Origin: CAIMUX01 sp964473865
Lineage (GTDB): Bacteria; Eisenbacteria; RBG-16-71-46; CAIMUX01
Direction: 5' to 3'
NCBI GenBank assembly: GCA_964473865.1
Contig: CAYYQN010000020.1
Coordinates: forward strand, 14,967 to 78,966
DNA: 64,000 nucleotides
The stretch's first letter is position 1. Each line of letters starts with the position of its first letter. Below are positions 54,318-63,118 of this stretch, one piece after another. The position numbers were made by a program, and so were the translations under genes. Below the pieces are notes generated by a model, which worked only from the letters and a program-made list of their open reading frames with translations, made no database searches and was not told the DNA's origin.

Positions 54318-55541
54318 ATGTCGATGAGCGTTGGCCGGTGGGTTGCGGTCGCCATGGCGTTCGCCATCCCGACCGTTCTGATCTCCGCCCCCGCCGTTTC
54401 TGCCGAATCGGTGCTGGCGTGGGGGCAGAACTTGGACGGAGAGTGCGACGTTCCGGCCCCCAACGCCGGATTCGTCGCGGTGTCGGCGGGCTCGCACCAC
54501 AGCCTGGGTCTGAAGGCGGATGGAACCATGGCAGCTTGGGGTTCGAATGGATACGGGCAGTGCAACGTCCCGGCGCCGAATGCGGACTTCGTTGCGATTG
54601 CGGCCGGTGGAATGCACAGCCTCGGCCTGAAGTCCGACAGCTCCATCGTGGCCTGGGGCTACAACGCGTATGGGGAGTGCAACGTGCCCTCTCCCAACGC
54701 GGGATTCATTGCCGTCGCTGCCGGGAGCGATGTGAGTCTGGGGCTCAAGGCGGACGGTTCGATCGTGGCCTGGGGACCGGACTGGTGTGGCATGTGCGAC
54801 GTGCCGGCGCCCAACACCGACTTTGTGGGGATGTCGGCGGGCCTCGTTCATGTGGTGGGACTGAAGGCCGACGGGTCGACGGTGATGTGGGGCTGCAACG
54901 ATCAGGGCCAACTGGAGCTGCCGGAACCGCCGAGCCCCTTCCAGGCAGTGAGTGCGGGCGGAAATCACAAGCTTGGGCTTTGTGCGGCTGACCTTCCCAC
55001 CGGGGCTTGCTGTAGCATCGCCAACGCGTGCCGTGTCACGGTGCAAGCCAACTGCTTTTCTCCTTCGTCCTGGGAGGGCGAGGAGACGACCTGCGATCCC
55101 AATCCCTGTTCGGGTGTTGTGATGGGCGCGTGCTGTCACTGGAGCATCTGCACGATCGAGGCGCCGGCGGAATGCACGGCGGATGGCGGCATCTACCGAG
55201 GCGACGGAGTGCTTTGCGAGCCGCTGCCGTGCGAAAACGAGGACGTCTCCACCGAGGGCGATGGGGTGTTGAGCGAAATGCGCTCACTGCCCACCCCGAG
55301 CGGGGGCGCGGTGCGTGTGGAATTCCGGCAATCCGAGCCCGGAGAAGCTGTGCTGCAGATCTACCGCGTCGACGGCGCGCTGGTGAGGAGCGTGCGTGCT
55401 GGGCTCTTGGGTGCCGGGCATCATGCGTTGGCTTGGGATGGAAAAGGCGAGGATGGAAGACTCGTGCCGCCCGGCGTCTATCTCGCCCGCGTTGCCATCG
55501 GGCGGGTGGTGCACACAGGCAGGGTGGTTCTGAGTCGCTGA
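54318..55541 (+). CDS. secreted RCC1-repeat protein with GACC repeats and FlgD-like C-terminus
   Basis: 407 aa. Signal peptide residues 1-29 ('APAVSAES'). Residues 30-225 hold about five repeats of 39 aa of the RCC1/BNR type ('VLAWGQN..GECDVPAPNAG', 'FVAVSAGSHHSLGLKADG'), expected to form part of a beta-propeller. Two Cys-rich GACC repeats follow (about 232-310), then a FlgD-like Ig domain ('PTPSGGAVRVEF', 'LAWDGKGEDGRLVPPGVYLA', end 'TGRVVLSR'). ATG 54318 has GGGAGGAG upstream. Likely surface binding protein. Confidence 0.85.
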   Translation: MSMSVGRWVAVAMAFAIPTVLISAPAVSAESVLAWGQNLDGECDVPAPNAGFVAVSAGSHHSLGLKADGTMAAWGSNGYGQCNVPAPNADFVAIAAGGMHSLGLKSDSSIVAWGYNAYGECNVPSPNAGFIAVAAGSDVSLGLKADGSIVAWGPDWCGMCDVPAPNTDFVGMSAGLVHVVGLKADGSTVMWGCNDQGQLELPEPPSPFQAVSAGGNHKLGLCAADLPTGACCSIANACRVTVQANCFSPSSWEGEETTCDPNPCSGVVMGACCHWSICTIEAPAECTADGGIYRGDGVLCEPLPCENEDVSTEGDGVLSEMRSLPTPSGGAVRVEFRQSEPGEAVLQIYRVDGALVRSVRAGLLGAGHHALAWDGKGEDGRLVPPGVYLARVAIGRVVHTGRVVLSR

Positions 55542-55586
55542 GCCGGAGAGGTTCAGGTCTTCGTTGCCGGCTGGGATCGCGACAGC

Positions 55587-57884
55587 TCAGCGGTCCAGCC
55601 GCATTCTTCGGAGGAACGCCGCCCAACGGGGATCTCCCTGGAGCGAGTGCAAGCAGGCCGCCTGCCGTAGCTCCACCAGGCCGGCGTCTCTCTGCGCGTA
55701 GGCGCGCTCCAACCAGACGAAAGCCTGGTCGACCTCCCCGCGAAATGCATGCACTTCGGCCAACTGCATTGCCCCGTTGCCGGCGTGGGAGGTCGTGAGT
55801 TCACGCAGCGCCTCGTCCGATCCAGCCGCCTGTCCCAGTGCGTGGCGGATGCGGCCCAGCGCGTGCAGGCGGAACACGTCGTTCGGCTCCTCCTCCGCGA
55901 TCGCCAGCGCTTCCTCGCCCCGGCCTTGATCGAGCAGGACCAGGGCGAGGACCGAAGCGGTCGTGCTTCCGCGTGGATTCAGCTCGCGGGCCCGGCGCAG
56001 CGCTGCCTCCGCTTCACGCAGGGAACCGGCCGCCCAGTGGGACAGGCCGAGACTCTTTTGCGACCAGAAGCCCAGCGGATCAAGTTCGACGGCCCGGCTC
56101 GTGAGAGCGACGCCCTCCTCCGGACGGCCGAGGATTCGCGCGAGTTCACCGGCGCCGCAGAGGACCAGCGCGTTCGCGGGGTCCAGCTCCAGGGCCCGAC
56201 GGTAGGAGGCCTCGGCCCCGGGCCAATCGAAGTCGTAGACCGCTTGGATCCGACCCCTCAACTCGTGCGCCGCAGCCAGGTCCGGCTCGAGGCGCAGAGC
56301 CTTCTCCGCCGCTTCTCGGGCGGGACCGTACCCCTCGGCCGCGCCGACCCAACCCGCTCCCGCCAGCCGCACCCACGCCACGCCGAGCTCGGTCCAGCCG
56401 AGCGCGAATCCGGGTTCGATCTGCAGCGCCTGCCGCAGGCACTCGATCGCCTTCTCCAGGTCTACCCGGGTGACCTGGGCGATGAGGTGCCGGGCCCGGA
56501 GGTAGAGACGGTGGGCTTCCGCATTGGTCCCGCGCCCTCTCGCGGCGGTTGCGACTTCCAAGCGAATGTCGGCGGCGCCTCTCACCTCGGTCCCCTCACC
56601 CAGGAGCGTCCGGCGCAGCTCCTTCACCACCGACTGGGCGATGTCGTCCTGCACCACGAAGATGTCGTCCATCTCCCGGTCGTAGGTCTCCGACCAGAGA
56701 TGGTAGCCGTCGGCGACGTTGACCAGCTGCACCGCGATGCGTACCCGGTTCCCGGACTTGCGGACACTGCCGTCAAGAACGGTGGCCACGTTCAGGGTCC
56801 GGCCTACGTCAGCGACCGAGTAGTCCTGGCCCCGGAAGTGGAACGAAGAGGCCCGGGCCGCCACCCGCAGGCCGCGGATCTTCGCCAACACGGATAGGAG
56901 CTCGTCGGCCAGACCGTCGGCGAAGTACTCGTCCTCCTCGCTGCGACTCCGATTCGCGAAGGGAATGACCGCGATGGACGCGATTCCGGTCGCAGAGGGC
57001 CTCGGCGGACCGCCCCTCTCCAGCAGGCGGCGCAGCACGCGCAACTCGCCGGCGACGTACTGTGCGGTCCGGGGCCGGTCCCGTTGGTCCTTCTCCAGGC
57101 ATCGACTCACGATCCAGTCCAGCTCTCGCGGAAGGTCCGCGCGCCGAGTCGCCAGCGGTTCGGGAGCGTCGCGGAGGATCGCCGAGGCCACCTCCACTGC
57201 GGTGGCGCCCGAGAACGGTCGCCGGCCGGTTGCCAGCTCATAGAGAATCACCCCGAGCGCAAAGACGTCCGCCCGGGCGTCGGCGACTTCTCCCCGAACC
57301 TGCTCCGGCGCCATGTAGGCCAGGGTGCCGAATCGCGGGCCCGGTCCGGAGGGCGGAATCTCCGCGGTCGGGGCCCCGCCGCGATCCTCGGTTGGCGCAA
57401 AGCCAACCGAGATCTTCGAGAGCCCGAAGTCCAGCACCTTCAGCCGTCCGTCCCGCGTGAACATTACGTTACCCGGCTTCAGGTCGCCGTGGACGATCCC
57501 GCATTCGTGCGCCGCGGCCACGGCATCGGCCAGGGAGATCGACAGGTCGAGCAGGCGCGCGAGGGGAACTCCGCCGGGGCAAACCAGGCCGGCCAACCCC
57601 TGTCCCTCGAGGAGCTCCATCGTCAGGAAGCGGACGCCGTCTTCCTCTTCGACCGAGAACAGGGTGACGATGTTCGGGTGGTTGAGTCCGGCGACGGCTC
57701 GCGCTTCGCCCTCGAATCGAGCCAGGGCCTCCGGCGATGCCGCCATGTCGGCGGGGAGCACCTTGATGGCCACCTCCCGGCCCAGGCGCAGGTCCTTTGC
57801 CCGGTACACCTCTCCCATCCCCCCCGCACCGATGGCGGAGACGATCTGATAGGTGCCCAGGCGGTCTCCTGAAGTCAGACGCAT
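55587..57884 (-). CDS. Ser/Thr protein kinase with TolB-like and TPR regions
   Basis: 765 aa. Kinase domain residues 12-275: G-loop 'IGAGGMGEVYRAKD', 'VAIKVL' Lys, catalytic loop 'GIVHGDLKPGNVMF', 'VLDFGLSK', 'MAPEQVRGE'. The usual HRD Arg is Gly here, so activation-loop control may differ, but the catalytic Asp is present. Residues 305-450 resemble the TolB-like/adenylate-cyclase-associated N-domain ('IAVIPFANRS', 'GLRVAARASSFHFRG', 'DIFVVQDDIAQSVV'). TPR repeats fill the C-terminal about 290 residues. No TM helix was seen. A signalling or scaffold kinase, target unknown. Confidence 0.92.
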   Translation of the reverse strand: MRLTSGDRLGTYQIVSAIGAGGMGEVYRAKDLRLGREVAIKVLPADMAASPEALARFEGEARAVAGLNHPNIVTLFSVEEEDGVRFLTMELLEGQGLAGLVCPGGVPLARLLDLSISLADAVAAAHECGIVHGDLKPGNVMFTRDGRLKVLDFGLSKISVGFAPTEDRGGAPTAEIPPSGPGPRFGTLAYMAPEQVRGEVADARADVFALGVILYELATGRRPFSGATAVEVASAILRDAPEPLATRRADLPRELDWIVSRCLEKDQRDRPRTAQYVAGELRVLRRLLERGGPPRPSATGIASIAVIPFANRSRSEEDEYFADGLADELLSVLAKIRGLRVAARASSFHFRGQDYSVADVGRTLNVATVLDGSVRKSGNRVRIAVQLVNVADGYHLWSETYDREMDDIFVVQDDIAQSVVKELRRTLLGEGTEVRGAADIRLEVATAARGRGTNAEAHRLYLRARHLIAQVTRVDLEKAIECLRQALQIEPGFALGWTELGVAWVRLAGAGWVGAAEGYGPAREAAEKALRLEPDLAAAHELRGRIQAVYDFDWPGAEASYRRALELDPANALVLCGAGELARILGRPEEGVALTSRAVELDPLGFWSQKSLGLSHWAAGSLREAEAALRRARELNPRGSTTASVLALVLLDQGRGEEALAIAEEEPNDVFRLHALGRIRHALGQAAGSDEALRELTTSHAGNGAMQLAEVHAFRGEVDQAFVWLERAYAQRDAGLVELRQAACLHSLQGDPRWAAFLRRMRLDR

Positions 57885-58369
57885 CGGGCCCGATTCTATA
57901 CCTCGGGGCCGCTCGCATGATGCTGAATGATCCCGCTTCGTCGCAACGCCACTCGGTGGCTGGATGACCCCGCTTCTTCGAAGCGCTGCCCGGCGTCCGG
58001 CGCGCGCGCGGAAGCCGCGAGAGGCGTACCGCCGGCATCCCGGACCGGCAATGCACGATCAGGGCCTGGCCCCGGTTCTCCACGGTCCGCAGACGCAGGC
58101 CGCCAGCACCGCTGTTCCTTCACATCCGCCGGCGCTGACGAACGCGGATCGCATTGATCGGGGCTGAGCTACCGGAACTCGTCACTCCTGCCGAACAGAC
58201 CCCGCGCATGCTCCCGGCGTGCCCGATCGGCCCCACTGCGCTATTCGCCGCCTCCGCATCAGGTTCCGAAACCCTGCCGAGCCGCCCCGAAAGTGGCACG
58301 CCGAATTCCTGCCTGTCGCCGAGCGCATGTCGCGCGAGGCCCAACAAACAGGCATTGGGGAGGTGTGTC
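57885..58369. other. divergent intergenic region, kinase / WG-YR-tail protein
   Basis: 485 bp. No gene with support and no strong promoter match on either strand; frames here are Arg/Pro/Ala-rich shadows. Confidence 0.5.
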
Positions 58370-59203
58370 ATGAAGACGAGAAACACGAAGTCGGAAACCC
58401 GGGGGGCGACCGTTCACCGGGCCACGGGGATCCTGTTGGCCCTCGGGCTGGTCACGGCCGGCCTGGGGAGCTTTCTGGGGACCACGATGGCGAACGCCGG
58501 GACGAACCGGATCACGTTCACCGGATCGGCCAAGAAGGCCGGGACGATCAAGGTCAAGGTCACGTTGGTGAAGAAGGCCGACGGCCAGCCGGCCGGCGAC
58601 TGCGAAGTGTCGGTCGGGATCGTTCCGGGTGAGGACCAGTCGGACAAGGCCCTGAAGGTGAGCAACGCGTTGAACAATCCGGCGCTTCCTTGCGCATCTC
58701 TGATCGGCTCGGCAAACAATGGCAACGAAGACACGCTGACGCCGGACGCCGAAGCGGACGAGATCCAGGACATCCAGGTGACCGATGAGCTCGACAAGGC
58801 CGCCGTGCTCGTCAATAACGTGGCGCTCGTCTCGGCCATCGGTCGCGTGCGCCTCGACGGAATCGGCGGGCCGGGGTCGGATGGCGCCCTCTGCAGCGTG
58901 ACGCTGCCGAACGGCATCACGGCGGCCGCGCTGGTCGAGATGGCGGGCCTGCCGGGCGACGTGGTGGAGCAGATGCTCGCGGCGGAGTTGCAGGCCCATG
59001 GGGTCAACGCCTACTGGAACGGCGACCTGGCGGTCGACTTCGGGCCGGTGATGCCGTGGGAGTCGGCCGGCATCGACCTGGACTTCAGCACGGAAGGCCC
59101 GGGATTCGGACCGGGTTCCTTCGTGGGGCTGCAGACGAGCCCGGAGATCACAACGCCGATCGAGGAGACGAGCTGGGGGAAGGTGAAAGCGATCTACCGC
59201 TGA
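58370..59203 (+). CDS. secreted protein with WG-YR tail
   Basis: 277 aa. A long n-region is followed by a hydrophobic signal (about 22-42, 'TTMANAG'). The mature part opens with a beta segment 'NRITFTGSAKKAGTIKVKVT' followed by a mixed domain with no recognised family and only a few Cys. It ends 'EETSWGKVKAIYR', the same tail as the 205-aa and 421-aa proteins 20 kb away. ATG 58370 has GGGGAGG upstream. The tail suggests the same surface sorting route. Confidence 0.75.
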   Translation: MKTRNTKSETRGATVHRATGILLALGLVTAGLGSFLGTTMANAGTNRITFTGSAKKAGTIKVKVTLVKKADGQPAGDCEVSVGIVPGEDQSDKALKVSNALNNPALPCASLIGSANNGNEDTLTPDAEADEIQDIQVTDELDKAAVLVNNVALVSAIGRVRLDGIGGPGSDGALCSVTLPNGITAAALVEMAGLPGDVVEQMLAAELQAHGVNAYWNGDLAVDFGPVMPWESAGIDLDFSTEGPGFGPGSFVGLQTSPEITTPIEETSWGKVKAIYR

Positions 59204-59222
59204 TCACGACGAGGAAGAGGCG

Positions 59223-59291
59223 CGACCCGATGCTTCTCGCTGCACATCGGGTCGTGAGCCGGGGCGACTTCCCATGGTAAGCCGCCCCGGC
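59223..59291 (+). terminator. two consecutive perfect hairpins after the 277-aa gene
   Basis: Hairpin 1: CGACCCGATG (59223-59232) with CATCGGGTCG (59245-59254). Hairpin 2: GCCGGGGCG (59258-59266) with CGCCCCGGC (59283-59291). They begin 20 nt after the stop codon. No U tract follows either, so termination is inferred from position. Confidence 0.5.
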
Positions 59292-59420
59292 CTTGGCCGG
59301 TCCGGACTCCTTTGACAGGCGACATCGTGGAGCAGAGGATGAACGGGTCGCGTGTGGGCCCAAGCGCCGGGCAGAAGAGCCCAGTGCAGGCGAAGGCCGG
59401 GACGCCCGAAGGAGGCAAAC

Positions 59421-60104
59421 GTGATCCCCATCCCGCAGTCAACCAAGACCGTCGGCTTCTGGTCAGCCGTCCTCGCCACCGTGTGCAGCATCACCTATGA
59501 TCTTGGTCAGATTGCGGAATGGTTGGGGTGGCTCGGCTCCGCGGGGGGGCCCGAGAGTTCGAGCACACCCCTGGGGATTGCCGTTCTGCTCACCCCCTCC
59601 CTGCTCCTGGGCTCTTCTTTCCTGGTCCTCGCGGTGAGCATCCACCAGGCGACGCCGCGCGACCGCAAGGTCTGGAGCCACGCGGCCGTCGCGTTTGCCA
59701 CGATGTACGCCGCCCTGATCAGCATCAACTACTACGTGCAGCTCGCCTGGGTGGCGCCCCGGCTGGCGGCGGGCCGGATCGCCGGCATGGAGTCGTTCCT
59801 CTTCGTGCCCTTTGACTCGTTCCTGTATGCCGTGGACATTCTCGGCTACAGCTTCATGAGCGTGGCCACGCTGTTCGCCGCGATGGTGTTCACCGGGAAA
59901 GGGGCCGAGCGCGTGGCGCGTTGGTTCCTGATCGCCAACGGGCTCTTGATTCCGTTCATCGCGCTGCAGATGTACTGGCACTGGATGATCTGGATCGCCG
60001 CGCTTTGGGCGATCACCTTCCCAGGCTCGACCTGGTCCCTGGCCCTGCTCTTCCGGCGTGCCGCTGTGACCGCGGCCGATTCCGGCGATCGAAGCGCCGT
60101 CTGA
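59421..60104 (+). CDS. six-helix integral membrane protein
   Basis: 227 aa with about six hydrophobic helices (near 10-30, 48-66, 78-98, 125-150, 158-180, 185-205) and short loops. No family recognised. The start is GTG 59421 with AAGGAGG 7 nt upstream; upstream codons in frame are Arg/Pro-rich and non-membrane. It converges with the S9 peptidase gene. Confidence 0.75.
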   Translation: MIPIPQSTKTVGFWSAVLATVCSITYDLGQIAEWLGWLGSAGGPESSSTPLGIAVLLTPSLLLGSSFLVLAVSIHQATPRDRKVWSHAAVAFATMYAALISINYYVQLAWVAPRLAAGRIAGMESFLFVPFDSFLYAVDILGYSFMSVATLFAAMVFTGKGAERVARWFLIANGLLIPFIALQMYWHWMIWIAALWAITFPGSTWSLALLFRRAAVTAADSGDRSAV

Positions 60105-60122
60105 GGCCGGAGCGGATCGCGG

Positions 60123-60159
60123 GGCTGGCCGCCGGAGGTCACGGCTTCCCCGGCCAGCC
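60123..60159. terminator. shared hairpin between convergent genes
   Basis: GGCTGGCCG (60123-60131) pairs with CGGCCAGCC (60151-60159), a 9-bp perfect stem with a 19-nt loop, between the stops of the membrane protein and the peptidase. It could act for both strands. Confidence 0.4.
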
Positions 60160-60167
60160 GCCGCGTG

Positions 60168-62105
60168 CTACCTGGCCTTCGGCTCCATCCTGCCGCCCAG
60201 GTGCCTGGCCAGGAACCCTTCCGCCGCCGCCGAGAAGGTGAGCCGGTTCTCGGGCCGCACGAACCCGTGTCCTTCGTCGGGGAAGACCATGTACTCCACC
60301 GGCACCCCGCGCTTCCGCAGCGCCGCGACGATGGCGTCGCTCTCGGCCTGCTTCACCCGCGGGTCGTTTGCTCCCTGCGCTACCAGCAGCGGCGCGCGAA
60401 TCCGGTCGGCCCGTGTGACCGGAGAGCGCGCGAGCAGGTCCGCCCGATCGACGGGGTTGCCCGGGTCGCCCGCCAGTGGATACCAGCGGATGGCGAGAAA
60501 CGGCTTCCAGTACGGCGGGAAGCTCTCGATCAGCGTCACCAGGTTCGACGGCCCCACCACGTCCACTCCGCAGGCGAAGACGTCGGGCGTGAACGACAGA
60601 CCGACCAAGGTCGCGTACCCGCCGTACGAGGCGCCGTAGATGCCGATCCGCTTGGGGTCGGCGATCCCCTCGGCGATCGCCCAGTTCACGCCGTCGATCA
60701 GGTCGTCGTGCATCTTGCCCGCGAATTCGTGGCGCGCCGCGCGCAGGAACGACTTGCCGAATCCCGCCGAGCCGCGGTAGTTCACCATCAAGACCGCGTA
60801 GCCGCGGTTGGCGAGCCACTGCACTTCCGGGTCGAACTCCCAGGAGTCGCGCCACCAGGGGCCGCCGTGCACCCGGAGCACCAGCGGTAGCTTCTCCGCG
60901 GGCACGCCGGAGGGGAGCGTCAGGTAACACGGCAGACTCAGGCCGTCGCGTGACGGCAGCTCGAAGGCGCGCGTCGTCGCGAGCGTGTAGCTCTCCAGCG
61001 CGGGCATGGAGCGGAAGAGGAGTTCCGCCTTCCCGCTCGCGCGCTCCCAGACGTAGTACCCCAGCCCGGTATCGCTGGTGAGGCCGACGATCCAGATCCG
61101 GTCGGCAAGGTCGCGGCTCGTCCCGCGTGGGACGCCCGCGCCGAGCGCCGCCAGGGCGTCCAGGACGGGGCGAACCTCCGGATCGAGCGCGTTCCACTCC
61201 GGCTTGAGCCGGTGGAACGAGACTGCCTGGGGCGCGTGTGTGGCCGGGTGGAACCAGACCTGGTCCACGTCGGAGCGCGAATCGGAGGCGAGGAGCGTCA
61301 GCGTTCCGGTGGCCGTATCGATCGCGTGCAGCCCTCGCGTGTCGGCGCCGATCGAGGTGGTGGCGTAGAGCGTGCCGCCGTCTCCGGAGAAACCGAGCGC
61401 CGTGAAGTCGTCCTCGGCGCTCCAGGTCAGGATCGCGCGCCAGGGCGCCTCCTCGCCGTCGCGCACCCGAAGCTCGCCGCCGCCGTCCGGCCGCCCGCGG
61501 ACGGCCGCCCGCACCCGCAGGTTCCGGTCGGGGATCCAGACGCGGATGTCCCCGGGATTCTCGGCCAGGAGAGTCAGCGCGCCGGTGGCGAGGTCGACCC
61601 GCCACGGCTCGAACAGCTCGCGGTTCCGGCGGTTCAGCGATACCACCATGGCCCCGGGGAGTTGCGGTTCGCACGCCAGCACGTTCGCCTGGACGCCGGA
61701 GATCGGCGTCAGGTCGCGCGTCTCCCCGTTCTCCAGGTTCGTCATGAGGAGGTGGAAGTTCTCGTCGCCTCCGGTGTCCTGGAGGTAATAGATGCCGTTC
61801 GGAAGGTAGGTCCAGCCGTAGAGGTAGATCCCGCGTTCCGGGTCGCGCGTGACCGGCCGGTCATCTCGCCCGCCGATGGTGCGGACCCAGACTTGCAGCA
61901 CGTTGGTCGAGTCCGGTCGGAGGTAGGCGAGCCTCTTCCCGTCGGGAGAGATCTGGGGATCGAGGTACTCCGGGTTGCCGAAGAGCACCTCGCGCGGGAT
62001 CACGGGCGGCAGGTCGGCCCGGGCCGACGCCACGGCGCCGAGAATGGCGCCGGCGGCGAGCCCGGCGAGCAGGAACACACACAGACTCCGTGCAAGACGC
62101 TTCAT
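60168..62105 (-). CDS. exported S9-family (prolyl oligopeptidase-like) peptidase
   Basis: 645 aa. Signal peptide residues 1-30 ('SARADLP'). An N-terminal seven-blade beta-propeller (about 35-360, 'DPQISPDGKRLAYLRPD') precedes the C-terminal alpha/beta hydrolase domain. That domain has nucleophile 'GIYGASYGGYATLVG' (Ser near 493), acid 'VAQGANDPRVKQAE' and 'PDEGHGFVRPENR' (His). It cleaves short peptides, probably in the periplasm. ATG 62105 has GGAGG 6 nt upstream. Confidence 0.94.
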   Translation of the reverse strand: MKRLARSLCVFLLAGLAAGAILGAVASARADLPPVIPREVLFGNPEYLDPQISPDGKRLAYLRPDSTNVLQVWVRTIGGRDDRPVTRDPERGIYLYGWTYLPNGIYYLQDTGGDENFHLLMTNLENGETRDLTPISGVQANVLACEPQLPGAMVVSLNRRNRELFEPWRVDLATGALTLLAENPGDIRVWIPDRNLRVRAAVRGRPDGGGELRVRDGEEAPWRAILTWSAEDDFTALGFSGDGGTLYATTSIGADTRGLHAIDTATGTLTLLASDSRSDVDQVWFHPATHAPQAVSFHRLKPEWNALDPEVRPVLDALAALGAGVPRGTSRDLADRIWIVGLTSDTGLGYYVWERASGKAELLFRSMPALESYTLATTRAFELPSRDGLSLPCYLTLPSGVPAEKLPLVLRVHGGPWWRDSWEFDPEVQWLANRGYAVLMVNYRGSAGFGKSFLRAARHEFAGKMHDDLIDGVNWAIAEGIADPKRIGIYGASYGGYATLVGLSFTPDVFACGVDVVGPSNLVTLIESFPPYWKPFLAIRWYPLAGDPGNPVDRADLLARSPVTRADRIRAPLLVAQGANDPRVKQAESDAIVAALRKRGVPVEYMVFPDEGHGFVRPENRLTFSAAAEGFLARHLGGRMEPKAR

Positions 62106-62191
62106 GATTCACCTCCACAAGATCGGGCGAGAGACCGGGCAAACGTTACACGCGGAGTCCGGGCGGGCGCCAGTCTCCGGTCTCCCGCCCG

Positions 62192-63118
62192 TCACTCCGC
62201 TCCGGTGATCGGCTTCAAGTCGATTGTCTCCAGACGGCCCTCCCGCCAGGAGCCGATCCGCCGCGGGACGTGGAAGCGAGGACCCGCGCCGAGGGTCTCG
62301 GCCTCGGCGCGGGTCAATGGCGCACGCATCGGGGTGAGCCCCGCCGGTCGGTCGAGCGCCGCGAGGTCCTCCGGCGACAACTGGGCGTGCGGCGTCTGCA
62401 TCGCACCCCAGATGTCCCAGGGCAGAAGCTCCATCCCGGCAAGGGCGGCGACATCCCGCACAAAGTCGCCCTTGACGAAGTCCCAGCCGCGCATGTCGAA
62501 GATGCCGTAGCGCTGCGGGTCGTCGCCCCCGCGACAGGCGAGCCATGCTTCGCCACCGGAGAGAAACGCGCCGTCGGGCAGGTCCATGGGATCGAACTCG
62601 AGTTTGAGGCGTTCGACCATGACGGCATCGAGCTGAGGATCCGAGATGATCCAGCGCGCGGAGCCGGCGTCCCAGCGCTCCACGACCCAGTGGTCCTCCC
62701 CTTGGTTCGGCCGGAAGTACATGCCGAAGCCGCAGCGCGCCCGCGCCGGGATTCCCGCCTGGCGCAGCAGGGAGGTGAAGAAGACGCTGAAGTCGCGGCA
62801 GTTGCCGATGAGGCGAAGCTCCGGCGGGAGAGGCTCGAGACTCTCCGGCGGGCGTCCGAGCGAAGTCTGGGTTCGGGCGATGCGATCGAGCATGCTGCGC
62901 AGATCGCGGATGTTGACCTCCTCCTCGGCCCGCGCCTGATCCTCCGGCAGGCCATAGGCCGTGCGCCAGAAGACATGGACCATGAGCGACCGGATCCGCT
63001 CGGCGAGGGCGCGCGGGTCGGGACCGCATTCGGCGATCAGGGCCGCGAGGCCCGGGCAGTGGTCGCCCGGGTCGGTGCACGGCCCCTGCACGAGGTAACC
63101 GGTCGGATCAAAGGTCAT
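62192..63118 (-). CDS. transglutaminase-like (papain-fold) protein
   Basis: 308 aa, no signal peptide. Catalytic triad in transglutaminase-core order: 'LIGNCRDFSVFFTSLLRQAG' (Cys107), 'EDHWVVERWD' (His143), 'WIISDPQLD' (Asp160). This is a cytoplasmic cysteine-hydrolase-like fold, either protease or amidase. ATG 63118 lies inside the end of the upstream SRPBCC gene (11-nt overlap), with AAGGAGG about 10 nt before it, so the pair is one operon. Confidence 0.88.
   Translation of the reverse strand: MTFDPTGYLVQGPCTDPGDHCPGLAALIAECGPDPRALAERIRSLMVHVFWRTAYGLPEDQARAEEEVNIRDLRSMLDRIARTQTSLGRPPESLEPLPPELRLIGNCRDFSVFFTSLLRQAGIPARARCGFGMYFRPNQGEDHWVVERWDAGSARWIISDPQLDAVMVERLKLEFDPMDLPDGAFLSGGEAWLACRGGDDPQRYGIFDMRGWDFVKGDFVRDVAALAGMELLPWDIWGAMQTPHAQLSPEDLAALDRPAGLTPMRAPLTRAEAETLGAGPRFHVPRRIGSWREGRLETIDLKPITGAE

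Noticed and set aside
59312..59340. TTGACA at 59312 as promoter of the six-helix membrane protein
   Set aside because: The hexamer at proper spacing (GAGGAT) matches TATAAT at only three positions.
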